This document shows, piece after piece, positions 44,296 to 52,119 of a stretch of DNA of 64,000 nucleotides. How positions within the stretch are numbered: the first letter of the stretch is position 1; each line of letters opens with the position of its first letter. The notes below the pieces were generated by a model. It was not told the origin of the DNA. It saw only the letters and a list, made by a program, of their open reading frames with translations, and searched no databases. A program made the position numbers and the translations under genes. This DNA comes from Nonomuraea muscovyensis. GTDB lineage: Bacteria; Actinomycetota; Actinomycetes; Streptosporangiales; Streptosporangiaceae. The stretch is taken from positions 1,612,001-1,676,000 of the forward strand of contig NZ_JACHJB010000002.1 in the NCBI RefSeq assembly GCF_014207745.1, given 5' to 3'.

Positions 44296-45293
44296 AGCTC
44301 GAACCCTTCGGGGAAGGGGTCGCGCGGGTCGAGGAAGTACTGGGCGGTGCCGGTCACCCAGGCGCGGCCCGTGATCGACGGCACCACGGCCGGGGCGCCG
44401 CCGACGGTGGCCTCCTCCAGCAGCCTGCCGACGAAACGGGTGCCGATGAACGACTCGTTGACGAAGTCGCGGCCGAGCGGCAGCTCGCCCCGCGCGTGCA
44501 GCTGGGCCATCCGGGCGCTGGTGCCGGTGCCGCACGGCGAGCGGTCGAACCAGCCGGGGTGGATGGCCATCGCGTGGCGCGAGTGCCCGGCGTCGGAACC
44601 GGGCGCGGCGAAGTAGACGTGGTGGCAGCCGCGGATGCGGTCGTCCTCGCGGTGCACGGGCTCGGCCGTGGTGTTGATCGCCTCCATCGTGGCCAGGCCG
44701 GCGGCGAGGATCTCGTTCTTGGCCTTGCGGTCGAACGGCAGCCCGTAGGCGTCGAGGTCGACGATGGCGTAGAAGTTGCCGCCGTAGGCGAGGTCGTAGC
44801 GGATCTCGCCGTACCCGGGCACGGTGACCGCGGCGTCGAGCCGGTCGCAGTAGGACGGCACGTTGCGCAGGGTGACCGACATGGCCATGCCGTCCTGGAC
44901 GGCCACGTCCACCACCACGAGGCCGGCGGGCACCTCCAGCCGTACCGTGGTGACGGGCTCGACCACCTCGACCATGCCGGTCTCGACCAGCACGGTCGCC
45001 ACACCGATGGTGCCGTGGCCGCACATCGGTAGCAGCCCGGACACCTCGATGAACAGCACCCCCCAGTCGGCGTCGGGCCGGGTGGGCGGCTGCAGGATGG
45101 CGCCGCTCATGGCGGCGTGCCCGCGCGGCTCGTTCATCAGCAGCCTGCGGATGTGGTCGAGGTTGTCGCGGAAGTGAATGCGCCGCTCGGCCATGCTGGC
45201 GCCCGGGATCACGCCCACCCCGCCCGTGATGACGCGGGTGGGCATGCCCTCGGTGTGCGAGTCGACGGCGTGGAAGACGCGACTGGTCCTCAT
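44292..45293 (-). CDS. 4-hydroxyproline 2-epimerase
   Basis: A 333-residue proline racemase superfamily enzyme. Catalytic Cys91 (LPMCGHGTIG) and Cys254 (DRSPCGTGTSARMAQLHARGEL) act as base and acid in converting trans-4-hydroxy-L-proline to cis-4-hydroxy-D-proline. The flanking dehydrogenase and deaminase genes support this substrate over proline itself. ATG 45293 overlaps the upstream stop (ATGA). Confidence 0.9.
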   Translation of the reverse strand: MRTSRVFHAVDSHTEGMPTRVITGGVGVIPGASMAERRIHFRDNLDHIRRLLMNEPRGHAAMSGAILQPPTRPDADWGVLFIEVSGLLPMCGHGTIGVATVLVETGMVEVVEPVTTVRLEVPAGLVVVDVAVQDGMAMSVTLRNVPSYCDRLDAAVTVPGYGEIRYDLAYGGNFYAIVDLDAYGLPFDRKAKNEILAAGLATMEAINTTAEPVHREDDRIRGCHHVYFAAPGSDAGHSRHAMAIHPGWFDRSPCGTGTSARMAQLHARGELPLGRDFVNESFIGTRFVGRLLEEATVGGAPAVVPSITGRAWVTGTAQYFLDPRDPFPEGFEL

Positions 45294-46183
45294 CGCAGGC
45301 CCTCGGCCAGCGCCTTCTCGGTCACGGCGCGCACCGCGGCGGCCTGCTCGTCCGTGAGCGGCCCGCGGGGCAGTCGGCACGGCCCGCCGCGGCGGCCGGC
45401 CAGGTCCATGGACAGCTTGATCGCCTGGACGAACTCCGTCTTGGAGTCCCAGCGCAGCAGCGGGTGCAGCTTGCGGTACAGGGGCAGCGCGGTGGCGAGG
45501 TCGCCCGCGACGGCCGCCCGGTAGAGCTCCACGCTGGAGGCGGGCAGCGCGTTGGGGTAGCCCGCGATCCAGCCCACGGCGCCGGCCAGGGCCAGCTCCA
45601 GCAGCACGTCGTCGGAGCCGATCAGCAGGTCGAGCTGGGGCGCCAGCTCGACGATCTCGTACGCCCGGCGCGGGTCGCCGGTGAACTCCTTCACGGCCAC
45701 GATCAGGCCCTCGTCGAACAGGCGGGCCAGCAGCGCGGGCGTGAGGTCCACCTTGGTGTCGTACGGGTTGTTGTAGGCCACGACGGGGATTCCCGCCTTG
45801 GCCACCTCGCGGTAGTGCTCGACGACGGCCCGCTCGTCGGCCCGGTAGGCGTTGGGCGGTAGCAGCAGCACCGAGCCGCAGCCGGCGTCGCGGGCCCGTT
45901 CGGCCCACAGGCGTGACTCGGCCGCGCCGTACGCGCCGGCGCCCGCCATCACGTTGCGCCCGCCGACGGCCTCGACGGCGGTGGCGACCACGGCGGCCCG
46001 CTCGTCGTCGGTGAGCGTCTGGTACTCGCCCAGCGAGCCGTTGGGCACCACGCCGTCGCAGCCGTTCTCGACCAGCCAGCGGCAGTGCGCGGCGTAGCCG
46101 TCGAGGTCGACGGACAGGTCGTCGTGGAGGGGCAGCGCCGTGGCCACCATGACGCCCTGCCAGGGCTTGACGCGCTCGATCAT
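45290..46183 (-). CDS. Pyrroline-4-hydroxy-2-carboxylate deaminase (DapA family)
   Basis: A 297-residue class I aldolase-fold protein. Schiff-base Lys165 (IVAVKEFTGD) and Tyr137 (VVAYNNPYDT) are in place. In hydroxyproline pathways this branch of the DapA family converts delta1-pyrroline-4-hydroxy-2-carboxylate to alpha-ketoglutarate semialdehyde with loss of ammonia. The call rests on family plus operon context. It overlaps both neighbouring genes by 4 bp. Confidence 0.87.
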   Translation of the reverse strand: MIERVKPWQGVMVATALPLHDDLSVDLDGYAAHCRWLVENGCDGVVPNGSLGEYQTLTDDERAAVVATAVEAVGGRNVMAGAGAYGAAESRLWAERARDAGCGSVLLLPPNAYRADERAVVEHYREVAKAGIPVVAYNNPYDTKVDLTPALLARLFDEGLIVAVKEFTGDPRRAYEIVELAPQLDLLIGSDDVLLELALAGAVGWIAGYPNALPASSVELYRAAVAGDLATALPLYRKLHPLLRWDSKTEFVQAIKLSMDLAGRRGGPCRLPRGPLTDEQAAAVRAVTEKALAEGLR

Positions 46184-47661
46184 GCTGAGTCCTTCCCATC
46201 AGTGGTGCTTGCTGCACTGGAGTTGCGGTCGCCGGCTCGGCTGCCGGCCTGACCACCGGCCGGCTCCCGCGGGCCGGTCGGGTCCTGGCTGCCCGCCGGG
46301 TGTTGAGCACCCGCCGGGTCGTGGGTGTCCGTCAGGGCGGCCAGGGCGCCCAGGGTGACGGGCTGGGCGAGGGGGCGGCGCGGCTGCGTGACCGGCACGC
46401 CGGTGAGGCAGGCGACGGCGTGGCCGCAGACGCGCCCCTGGCACCAGCCCATGCCCGCCCGCGACAGCAGCTTCACCGAGCGGGCGTCGGTGGCGCCGAG
46501 TTCACGGGCCTCGCGGACGCGGGCCAGCGGCACCTCCTCGCACCGGCAGACGAGCGTGTCGTCGCGCAGCCACCGCTGCCAGCCGGGCCGGATCGGGTAC
46601 GCCTCCAGCAGCGCGCGGGCGAACGCCCGCAGCCGCTCGCGCCGCCGCGCCGGCGCGCCGGGGACGGGGTCGTGCTCGGCGCTGATCGTGCGGCCGGCGA
46701 TGCGGCCTTCGAGCTCGGCGAGCTCCCGGCCGCCCACGCCGGCCGGCTCGCCTGCCGCCCACACGCCCGGCACGGAGGTGCGCTGCCGGGCGTCCACGAC
46801 GAGCACCGGGCTGCCGTCCGGGTCGGCCCGCGTCCGGCAGCCGAGCTGGACCCCGAGGTCGATCTGCGGCACGAACCCGTAGCCGGTCGCCAGGGTGTCG
46901 CAGGCGACGCGGCGGGTGGACAGCACGTTCCAGTCGCGGTCGAGGCGGGCCACGGTGACGGCCTCCAGCTCGCGCTCGCCGTGCGCGGCGACCACGGCCT
47001 GCCGGGTCCGGTACGGCACGCGGTGCCTGGCCAGGGCGAGCGCGTAGCCCGCCGCCTCCCCGGCCTTGCCGGCGGCCAGCAGGGGGTGCCGGGCCAGCCC
47101 CAGCCCCCCACCGGCCTCGAACACGCCGAGCACATCCGCGCCGGCACCGGCCAGGCCCGTCGCGACGGGCAGCAGGAACGGCCCGGTCCCGGCCACGACG
47201 ATCCGGCGGCCGGCGACGACCCCGTTGCCCTTCAGCAGCGCCTGGGCGCCGCCGGCCGTCAGCACGCCGGGCAGGTCCCAGCCGGGGAACGGCAGCGGCC
47301 GGTCGTGGGCGCCGGTGGCGATGAGCAGGCGCCGGCTCGCCACGGCGACGGGGCTCCCGTCCGGCGCGGTGCACCGCAGGGTGAACCCGCCGTCGTGCTC
47401 CGCGGCCGTGTGTTCCACCGCCCAGGCCTGGTGGCCGAGGAGGAGGTCGGCGCGGTCGGCGAGGGCCCGGCTCTGCCGGAGGAACCGGTCGAGGCCCGGC
47501 GTGCCGGGATGGGCGCCGGCGGGGTGACGGAAGTACTGGCCGCCGAGGCGCGCGCCCGAGTCGACGAGCACGACGCTCAGCCCGGCCAGCGCCGCCGTGA
47601 GCGCGCCCGCCACCCCGGCGGGCCCGCCCCCGACGACGGCGAGGTCGTAGCGGCCGGTCAT
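46180..47661 (-). CDS. D-hydroxyproline dehydrogenase, FAD/NAD-type subunit (HcnB-like)
   Basis: A 493-residue flavoprotein: N-terminal GGGPAGVAGALTA FAD motif, a second Rossmann motif (VVAGTGPFLLPVATGL, 156-171) and a BFD-like [2Fe-2S] domain with Cys372, Cys374, Cys407 and Cys412. With the ferredoxin-like and DAO-like subunits it forms a membrane-linked amine dehydrogenase like the LhpBEF or HcnABC complexes. The last 45 residues are a low-complexity tail with PAG-type repeats, not part of the fold. Start ATG 47661 overlaps the previous stop. Confidence 0.88.
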   Translation of the reverse strand: MTGRYDLAVVGGGPAGVAGALTAALAGLSVVLVDSGARLGGQYFRHPAGAHPGTPGLDRFLRQSRALADRADLLLGHQAWAVEHTAAEHDGGFTLRCTAPDGSPVAVASRRLLIATGAHDRPLPFPGWDLPGVLTAGGAQALLKGNGVVAGRRIVVAGTGPFLLPVATGLAGAGADVLGVFEAGGGLGLARHPLLAAGKAGEAAGYALALARHRVPYRTRQAVVAAHGERELEAVTVARLDRDWNVLSTRRVACDTLATGYGFVPQIDLGVQLGCRTRADPDGSPVLVVDARQRTSVPGVWAAGEPAGVGGRELAELEGRIAGRTISAEHDPVPGAPARRRERLRAFARALLEAYPIRPGWQRWLRDDTLVCRCEEVPLARVREARELGATDARSVKLLSRAGMGWCQGRVCGHAVACLTGVPVTQPRRPLAQPVTLGALAALTDTHDPAGAQHPAGSQDPTGPREPAGGQAGSRAGDRNSSAASTTDGKDSA

Positions 47662-47918
47662 GACGTGGTCACCTCGTCTCCGGGGCGGGCCTGCAGCAGG
47701 CAGGCGCGTTCGGGCGGGCGGCCGTTCACCGTGACGAGGCAGTCGAAGCACACCCCGATGCCGCAGAACAGCCCGCGCGGCCGCCCGCCGAGGCGGGTGG
47801 TGCGCCAGGAGCGGATGCCCGCGGCGTGCAGGGCCGCGCCGACGGTCTGCCCCGGCGTTACGGGCACCGGCCGGCCGTCCACGGTGATCTCGAAGGCGAT
47901 CTCGAAGGCGTCTGTCAC
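47658..47918 (-). CDS. D-hydroxyproline dehydrogenase, [2Fe-2S] subunit (HcnA-like)
   Basis: An 86-residue plant-type ferredoxin-fold subunit. Cys52, Cys57, Cys60 and Cys73 (CGIGVCFDC then RAC) bind the cluster that carries electrons between the flavin subunits. GTG 47918 overlaps the previous stop (GTGA) and has GAGGAG 6 nt upstream. Confidence 0.9.
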   Translation of the reverse strand: MTDAFEIAFEITVDGRPVPVTPGQTVGAALHAAGIRSWRTTRLGGRPRGLFCGIGVCFDCLVTVNGRPPERACLLQARPGDEVTTS

Positions 47919-49075
47919 GCTGGCTCCTCGGCCGGGAAGCGGTCGGGACGAAAGGGATGCAGGTCGAGGTCGGTGCGGGCGCCGGTGAGCGCCTGGGCGA
48001 TCAGGTGGCCCGTGGCGGGGGCGAGGCCGATGCCGGCGCCTTCGTGGCCGCACGCGTGCCACAGCCCGGGCGCGCGCGGGTCCTCGCCGATCACGGGCAG
48101 GTGGTCGGGGCAGTACGGCCGGAACCCGCAGTAGGAGCGGATGGCACGCACCTCGCGCAGGGCGGGGAACAGGGCGACGGCCTGCGCGGCGAGCCGGGAC
48201 AGCACGGGCAGCGAGGTGGTCCGGTCGAAGCCGACGCGTTCCCTGCTGGCCCCGATGAGCACGGTCCCGGCGGGCGTGCCCTCGACGACGGCCGACGTCT
48301 CCAGGCCGGCGTTGTCGCTGGCCACGTTGGTGACGTAGGCGGCGGTGTAGACCTTGTGCCGGATGAGCGGCCGGGAGAGCGGCTCGGTGACGAGGATGAA
48401 ACCGCGCCGGGGCAGCACGGGCAGGTGCAGCCCGGCGAGCGCGGCCACCTCGCCGGCCCAGGTGCCGGCCGCGTTGACGACCGCGCCGCCGGGGATGTCG
48501 CCCCCGGTGGTGCGCACGCCCGTCACCCGGTCGCCGTCGCGGGTGAAGCCGGTCACGGTGACGCCGGTGCGCAGGCTGAGCGCGCCGACGAGATCTGGCC
48601 GGCCGTACGCCTCGGCGCCGTGCCTGAGCAGCCGGGCGGCGGCCAGCATGGGCTGCACCTGGGCGTCCTGCGGATAGTGGACGCCACCGGCGAGGCCGTC
48701 GGCCAGGTGCGGCTCGTAGCCGCGCAGGTCGCCGGCGGCGACGACCGTGTGCTCGACGCCCTGCTCGGCGGCCAGTTCGGCGAGCCGCTCGTGCACCGCG
48801 GCGGTCTCGGCGACGACGAGGCCGCCCTTGGGCTCGTGCTCGAACCCGCCCACGTGCTCGGCCAGCGAGCGCCACAGCCCGTTGGACAGCACGGCCAGCT
48901 CCAGCTCGGGCCCCGGCTCCTTGTCGGAGACCAGCACGTTGCCCTCACCGGCACCGGTGGTGCCGCCCGCGACGGGACCGCGGTCGACCACGGTCACGTC
49001 GAGTCCCGCGCGCGCCGCGTAGTAGGCGCACGCGGCGCCGACGATCCCGGCGCCGATGACGATGACGTCGGACAT
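47915..49075 (-). CDS. D-hydroxyproline dehydrogenase, catalytic DAO-type subunit (HcnC-like)
   Basis: A 386-residue FAD-dependent amine oxidase of the DAO fold: GAGIVGAACAYYAARAG near the start and GLWHACGHEGAGIGLAPATGHLIA at the end. It should oxidise cis-4-hydroxy-D-proline and pass electrons to the other two subunits. It is the first gene of the operon. ATG 49075 is preferred because GGGAGG lies 5 nt upstream; the GTG at 49081 overlaps that site. Confidence 0.9.
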   Translation of the reverse strand: MSDVIVIGAGIVGAACAYYAARAGLDVTVVDRGPVAGGTTGAGEGNVLVSDKEPGPELELAVLSNGLWRSLAEHVGGFEHEPKGGLVVAETAAVHERLAELAAEQGVEHTVVAAGDLRGYEPHLADGLAGGVHYPQDAQVQPMLAAARLLRHGAEAYGRPDLVGALSLRTGVTVTGFTRDGDRVTGVRTTGGDIPGGAVVNAAGTWAGEVAALAGLHLPVLPRRGFILVTEPLSRPLIRHKVYTAAYVTNVASDNAGLETSAVVEGTPAGTVLIGASRERVGFDRTTSLPVLSRLAAQAVALFPALREVRAIRSYCGFRPYCPDHLPVIGEDPRAPGLWHACGHEGAGIGLAPATGHLIAQALTGARTDLDLHPFRPDRFPAEEPA

Positions 49076-49094
49076 CCCCACCTCCCGGTCAGTA

Positions 49095-49107
49095 ATATGT
49101 CACATAT
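49095..49107. promoter_or_regulatory. Putative GntR (FCD-type) operator
   Basis: ATATGTCACATAT is a perfect palindrome around one central base, 20 bp upstream of the first gene of the hydroxyproline operon. The TGT-n-ACA core suits FadR/FCD-type regulators, one of which is encoded at the operon's end. Confidence 0.65.
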
Positions 49108-49172
49108 CGTACGCCTTGAGAAGGGTGTTCCCGGTGGCCGGACCGGCACACCTGGCCCGTACCATCGTTGAC

Positions 49173-50162
49173 GTGAAGCTACCCATCGACCTTCCGCGCC
49201 CTCTCGTCCGGCTCCCGCAGTCGTTCTGGGCGCCCACGGCCGGGTCGTTGCGCGGCTGGGCGCTGGCGTCCGTGGTGGTCAACGCGGGCATCACCGTGTC
49301 GGGCGCCGCGGTGCGGGTCACCGGCTCCGGGCTGGGCTGCCCGACGTGGCCGCGGTGCACGCCCGACAGCTTCGTGCCGGTGCCGCACCCCGAGGTCTCG
49401 ATGGTCAACATGCTGGTCGAGTTCGGCAACCGGCTGGTGACGTTCCTGGTGCTGGCCGTGGGGCTCGCCTGCGTGGTCGCGGCGATGCGGCTGGCGCCGC
49501 GCCGCCGCTCGCTGCTGGTGCTGGCCTGGCTGCAGCCGGCGGGCATCGTGGCGCAGGCGCTGTGGGGCGGGCTGGTGGTCAACACCATGCTCAACCCGTT
49601 CACCGTCGGCATGCATTACCTCATCTCGATCGCCCTGACGGCCGCCTGCTGGGCGCTCTACCAGCGGGCGGGCGAGGGCGACGGTCCCGTACGGCGGGTG
49701 GTCCACCGCGACATCCGCAGGCTCGGCCACGTCCTGCTCGCCGCGGTGTTCGCGCTGCTCGTGGCCGGGGTCGTGGTGACCGGCACCGGGCCGCACTCGG
49801 GCGACGAGCTGGCCTCGCGCTTCGACCTCGACATCGAGACCGTGGCCCGCCTGCACGCCGACCTCGCCTACCTGGTGGTCGGACTGACGCTGGCGCTGGC
49901 GTTCGCGTTGCACGTCACCGACGCGCCGCGGCACGCGCGCCGCGCCGCGCTGGCTCTGCTCGGCATCGAGCTGGCGCAGGGCGTGATCGGCTACGTCCAG
50001 TACTTCCTGGGCGTCCCGGCCCTGCTCGTGGGGCTGCACGTGCTCGGCTCCACGCTGGTCTGGATCGGGGCGCTGCGCGCGGTCACCGCGCTGCGCACCC
50101 GCGACCACCTCGGCGGCCCGGCCGCGAGCCCCTCCCCCACCGAAGCGGTCGTCACCGCCTGA
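49173..50162 (+). CDS. ctaA: Heme A synthase (COX15/CtaA family)
   Basis: A 329-residue membrane protein with eight helices that oxidises heme O to heme A for aa3-type cytochrome oxidase. Conserved histidines occur in MHYLISIALT, RLHADLAYLVV and LHVLGSTLVW; the GCPTWPRC loop matches the extracytoplasmic cysteine pair of the actinobacterial/Bacillus type. GTG 49173 is used since a -10-like TACCAT ends 7 nt before it and no ribosome site exists. The frame continues to 49056 without family support. ctaB is encoded 3 kb away. Confidence 0.93.
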   Translation: MKLPIDLPRPLVRLPQSFWAPTAGSLRGWALASVVVNAGITVSGAAVRVTGSGLGCPTWPRCTPDSFVPVPHPEVSMVNMLVEFGNRLVTFLVLAVGLACVVAAMRLAPRRRSLLVLAWLQPAGIVAQALWGGLVVNTMLNPFTVGMHYLISIALTAACWALYQRAGEGDGPVRRVVHRDIRRLGHVLLAAVFALLVAGVVVTGTGPHSGDELASRFDLDIETVARLHADLAYLVVGLTLALAFALHVTDAPRHARRAALALLGIELAQGVIGYVQYFLGVPALLVGLHVLGSTLVWIGALRAVTALRTRDHLGGPAASPSPTEAVVTA

Positions 50163-50223
50163 GCATTCGTGTCAGGGTATGGGGTGAAAGGTCCGCCACT
50201 CCCCCACCGCTGCGAGGTGTCCT

Positions 50224-50919
50224 TTGCGGCGATTCGTCCGCCCCTCCCGGAAGACCCTGCGGCGCGGCTACCAGGCCCTGGTGCTCCTCAGCATGCTCGC
50301 CCTGGCGCCCATGACGTGGGCCCAGCTCGGCAGCGCTCCGCACCGGCTGGTGGCCGGCGACGACGACTGGACCACCCGGGTGCCCGGCGCCGAGGCGGCC
50401 CTGGTGCTCGGCGCCGGCCTGTCCGGTGGGCACCCCACCCCCATGCTGGCCGCCCGGCTCGACCTGGCGGCCGAGCTGTACCGGGCGGGCCGGGTCAGGG
50501 CGCTGCTGCTGTCGGGCGACAACAGCCGCCACGACTACGACGAGCCCACGGCCATGCGCGACTACCTGCTGGCCAGGGGCGTGCCGGGCGAGGTCATGGT
50601 GCTCGACTACGCCGGGTTCGACACCTGGGACTCGTGCGTGCGGGCCCGCCAGGTGTTCGGCGCCCGGCGCCTGACCGTGGTGACGCAGGCCTTCCACCTG
50701 CCCCGGGCGGTGACGCTGTGCCGTACGGCGGGGCTGGAGGCGTTCGGCGTGGGCGACGACTCGACCCGGCAGTGGGCGGCGGCCACCCACGCCTACGCCA
50801 CGCGGGAGCTGGTCGCCACCGGCAAGGCGCTCGTCGACGCCGTGCTGCTGCGCGCCGAGCCGGTCTTCCCCGGCCCGCCGGAGACGTCGCTCAGGACGAT
50901 CCTGGCCCGGGCCGGCTAG
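50224..50919 (+). CDS. YdcF/SanA/ElyC-family protein (DUF218)
   Basis: A 231-residue protein with one N-terminal membrane helix (LVLLSMLALAPMTW) and a DUF218 domain (AALVLGAGLSGGHPTPMLAARLDLAAELYRAG, LLLSGDN, TQAFHLPRAVTLC). SanA/ElyC relatives affect cell-envelope integrity; mechanism unknown. TTG 50224 is used because GAGGTG lies upstream and no better start exists. Its end overlaps the convergent protease gene by 29 bp. Confidence 0.87.
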   Translation: MRRFVRPSRKTLRRGYQALVLLSMLALAPMTWAQLGSAPHRLVAGDDDWTTRVPGAEAALVLGAGLSGGHPTPMLAARLDLAAELYRAGRVRALLLSGDNSRHDYDEPTAMRDYLLARGVPGEVMVLDYAGFDTWDSCVRARQVFGARRLTVVTQAFHLPRAVTLCRTAGLEAFGVGDDSTRQWAAATHAYATRELVATGKALVDAVLLRAEPVFPGPPETSLRTILARAG

Positions 50920-52054
50920 GCCCGCCCACGGGGGCCGGGAGCTGCGCCCGCGCGAGGCTCATGCACTCCAGCAGGGCCCGCTGCTCCTCGTGGAAGGCCT
51001 GCTCGTCCACCACCCGGCGGGCGGCCCTTGCGTGCAGCAGCCCCAGCTCGGTGGCGGCGAGCTGGTAGTCGCTCATCGCCCGCAGGCCCCGCTTGCCGCC
51101 GTGGAGCTTGGCCCACTGCCGGGCCCGCCTGCGCCGGGGCAGCGCCGACAGCATGTGGATGTCGGCCTGGTCCACCAGGTTGGTCGGCTCGTACGGGGGC
51201 AGGTAGCGCTGCAGCAGCGCCACGATGCGCCGCCGGTCGGCGATGACCACCGCGATGAGCACGACGAGCACCACCATCAGCGCCAGGTAGGCCACCACGA
51301 GGCCCGGGAAGCCGCCGTAGGACACCAGGCCGTTCCACAGGCCGTGCAGGACCATCGCACCGGCCCAGCCCGCCAGGACGGAGAAGACCCGCTCCGGCCC
51401 GTGCCGCTGGGCCGCGTAGGCGACCGCGACGCCGATCATCGAGGTGAACAGCGGGTGCGCGAACGGCGACAGCACGCCGCGGAGCACCACCGTGACCGCC
51501 AGCCCCACCCCGCCCTGCTCGGAGTTGAGCGCGGCGATGTAGTAGCTGACGTTCTCGCTCATCCCGAAGCCGAGGCCGACCATGCTGGCGTAGATGATGC
51601 CGTCGGTCGGCCCGTCGAGCTCGGCCCGGCGGAATCTCAGCAGCCCGAGCAGCACGAGGCCCTTCATGGTCTCCTCGACCACGGGCGCGCCGAACGTGGC
51701 GGCGAGGTTGCGGGCGCTGGTCTCCGACAGGTTGCCCGCGTCGATGATGTAGTGCAGGTTGAGCGAGTTGACCACCCCCGCGACGAGCACCGCGATGCCG
51801 GCGCCCCAGGCGAAGGCGAAGACGAGGTCGCTGCGTGGCTCCGGCTCCATCCGGTCGAGCGCCAGCACGGCCGCCAGCAGCAGGGGCACGGGGGCCAGGG
51901 CGAGCACGAGCGCGATGAAGAACTGCACGGGCGCGCCGTTGAGCACGTCGAACGAGAACGACACGAGCGCGCACACGCCGGTCAGGACCAGCCCGATGAT
52001 CAACGCGGTCGACGGGCGGTCCTTCAACACCCAGCGTGGATCACGAGACCCCAT
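50891..52054 (-). CDS. PrsW-type intramembrane metalloprotease family protein
   Basis: A 387-residue membrane protein with about eight helices. The PrsW/CAAX-protease-like motifs are clear: Glu127-Glu128-x-x-Lys131 (VVEETMKGL), Glu167 in GFGMSENVSYY and histidines in SPFAHPLFT and LHGLWNG. PrsW cleaves anti-sigma factors in Bacillus; the substrate here is unknown. The C-terminal 100 residues are a charged cytoplasmic extension. Start ATG 52054 lacks a clear ribosome site. Confidence 0.9.
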   Translation of the reverse strand: MGSRDPRWVLKDRPSTALIIGLVLTGVCALVSFSFDVLNGAPVQFFIALVLALAPVPLLLAAVLALDRMEPEPRSDLVFAFAWGAGIAVLVAGVVNSLNLHYIIDAGNLSETSARNLAATFGAPVVEETMKGLVLLGLLRFRRAELDGPTDGIIYASMVGLGFGMSENVSYYIAALNSEQGGVGLAVTVVLRGVLSPFAHPLFTSMIGVAVAYAAQRHGPERVFSVLAGWAGAMVLHGLWNGLVSYGGFPGLVVAYLALMVVLVVLIAVVIADRRRIVALLQRYLPPYEPTNLVDQADIHMLSALPRRRRARQWAKLHGGKRGLRAMSDYQLAATELGLLHARAARRVVDEQAFHEEQRALLECMSLARAQLPAPVGGPSRPGPGSS

Positions 52055-52119
52055 ACGGTGACTGTAACGGATCACGGAGATGCTGTCCTGCCGCGGGAAA
52101 CGCCCACCCGGCGGCGGGC

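Noticed and set aside
42124..44616. 830-codon open frame opposite the OCD and proline racemase genes
   Set aside because: Antisense frame across three real genes with strong motifs; no domain recognised.
41544..49107. Hydroxyproline island as an integrated mobile element
   Set aside because: No integrase, transposase, tRNA or direct repeat could be seen at either edge; only gene order suggests insertion.
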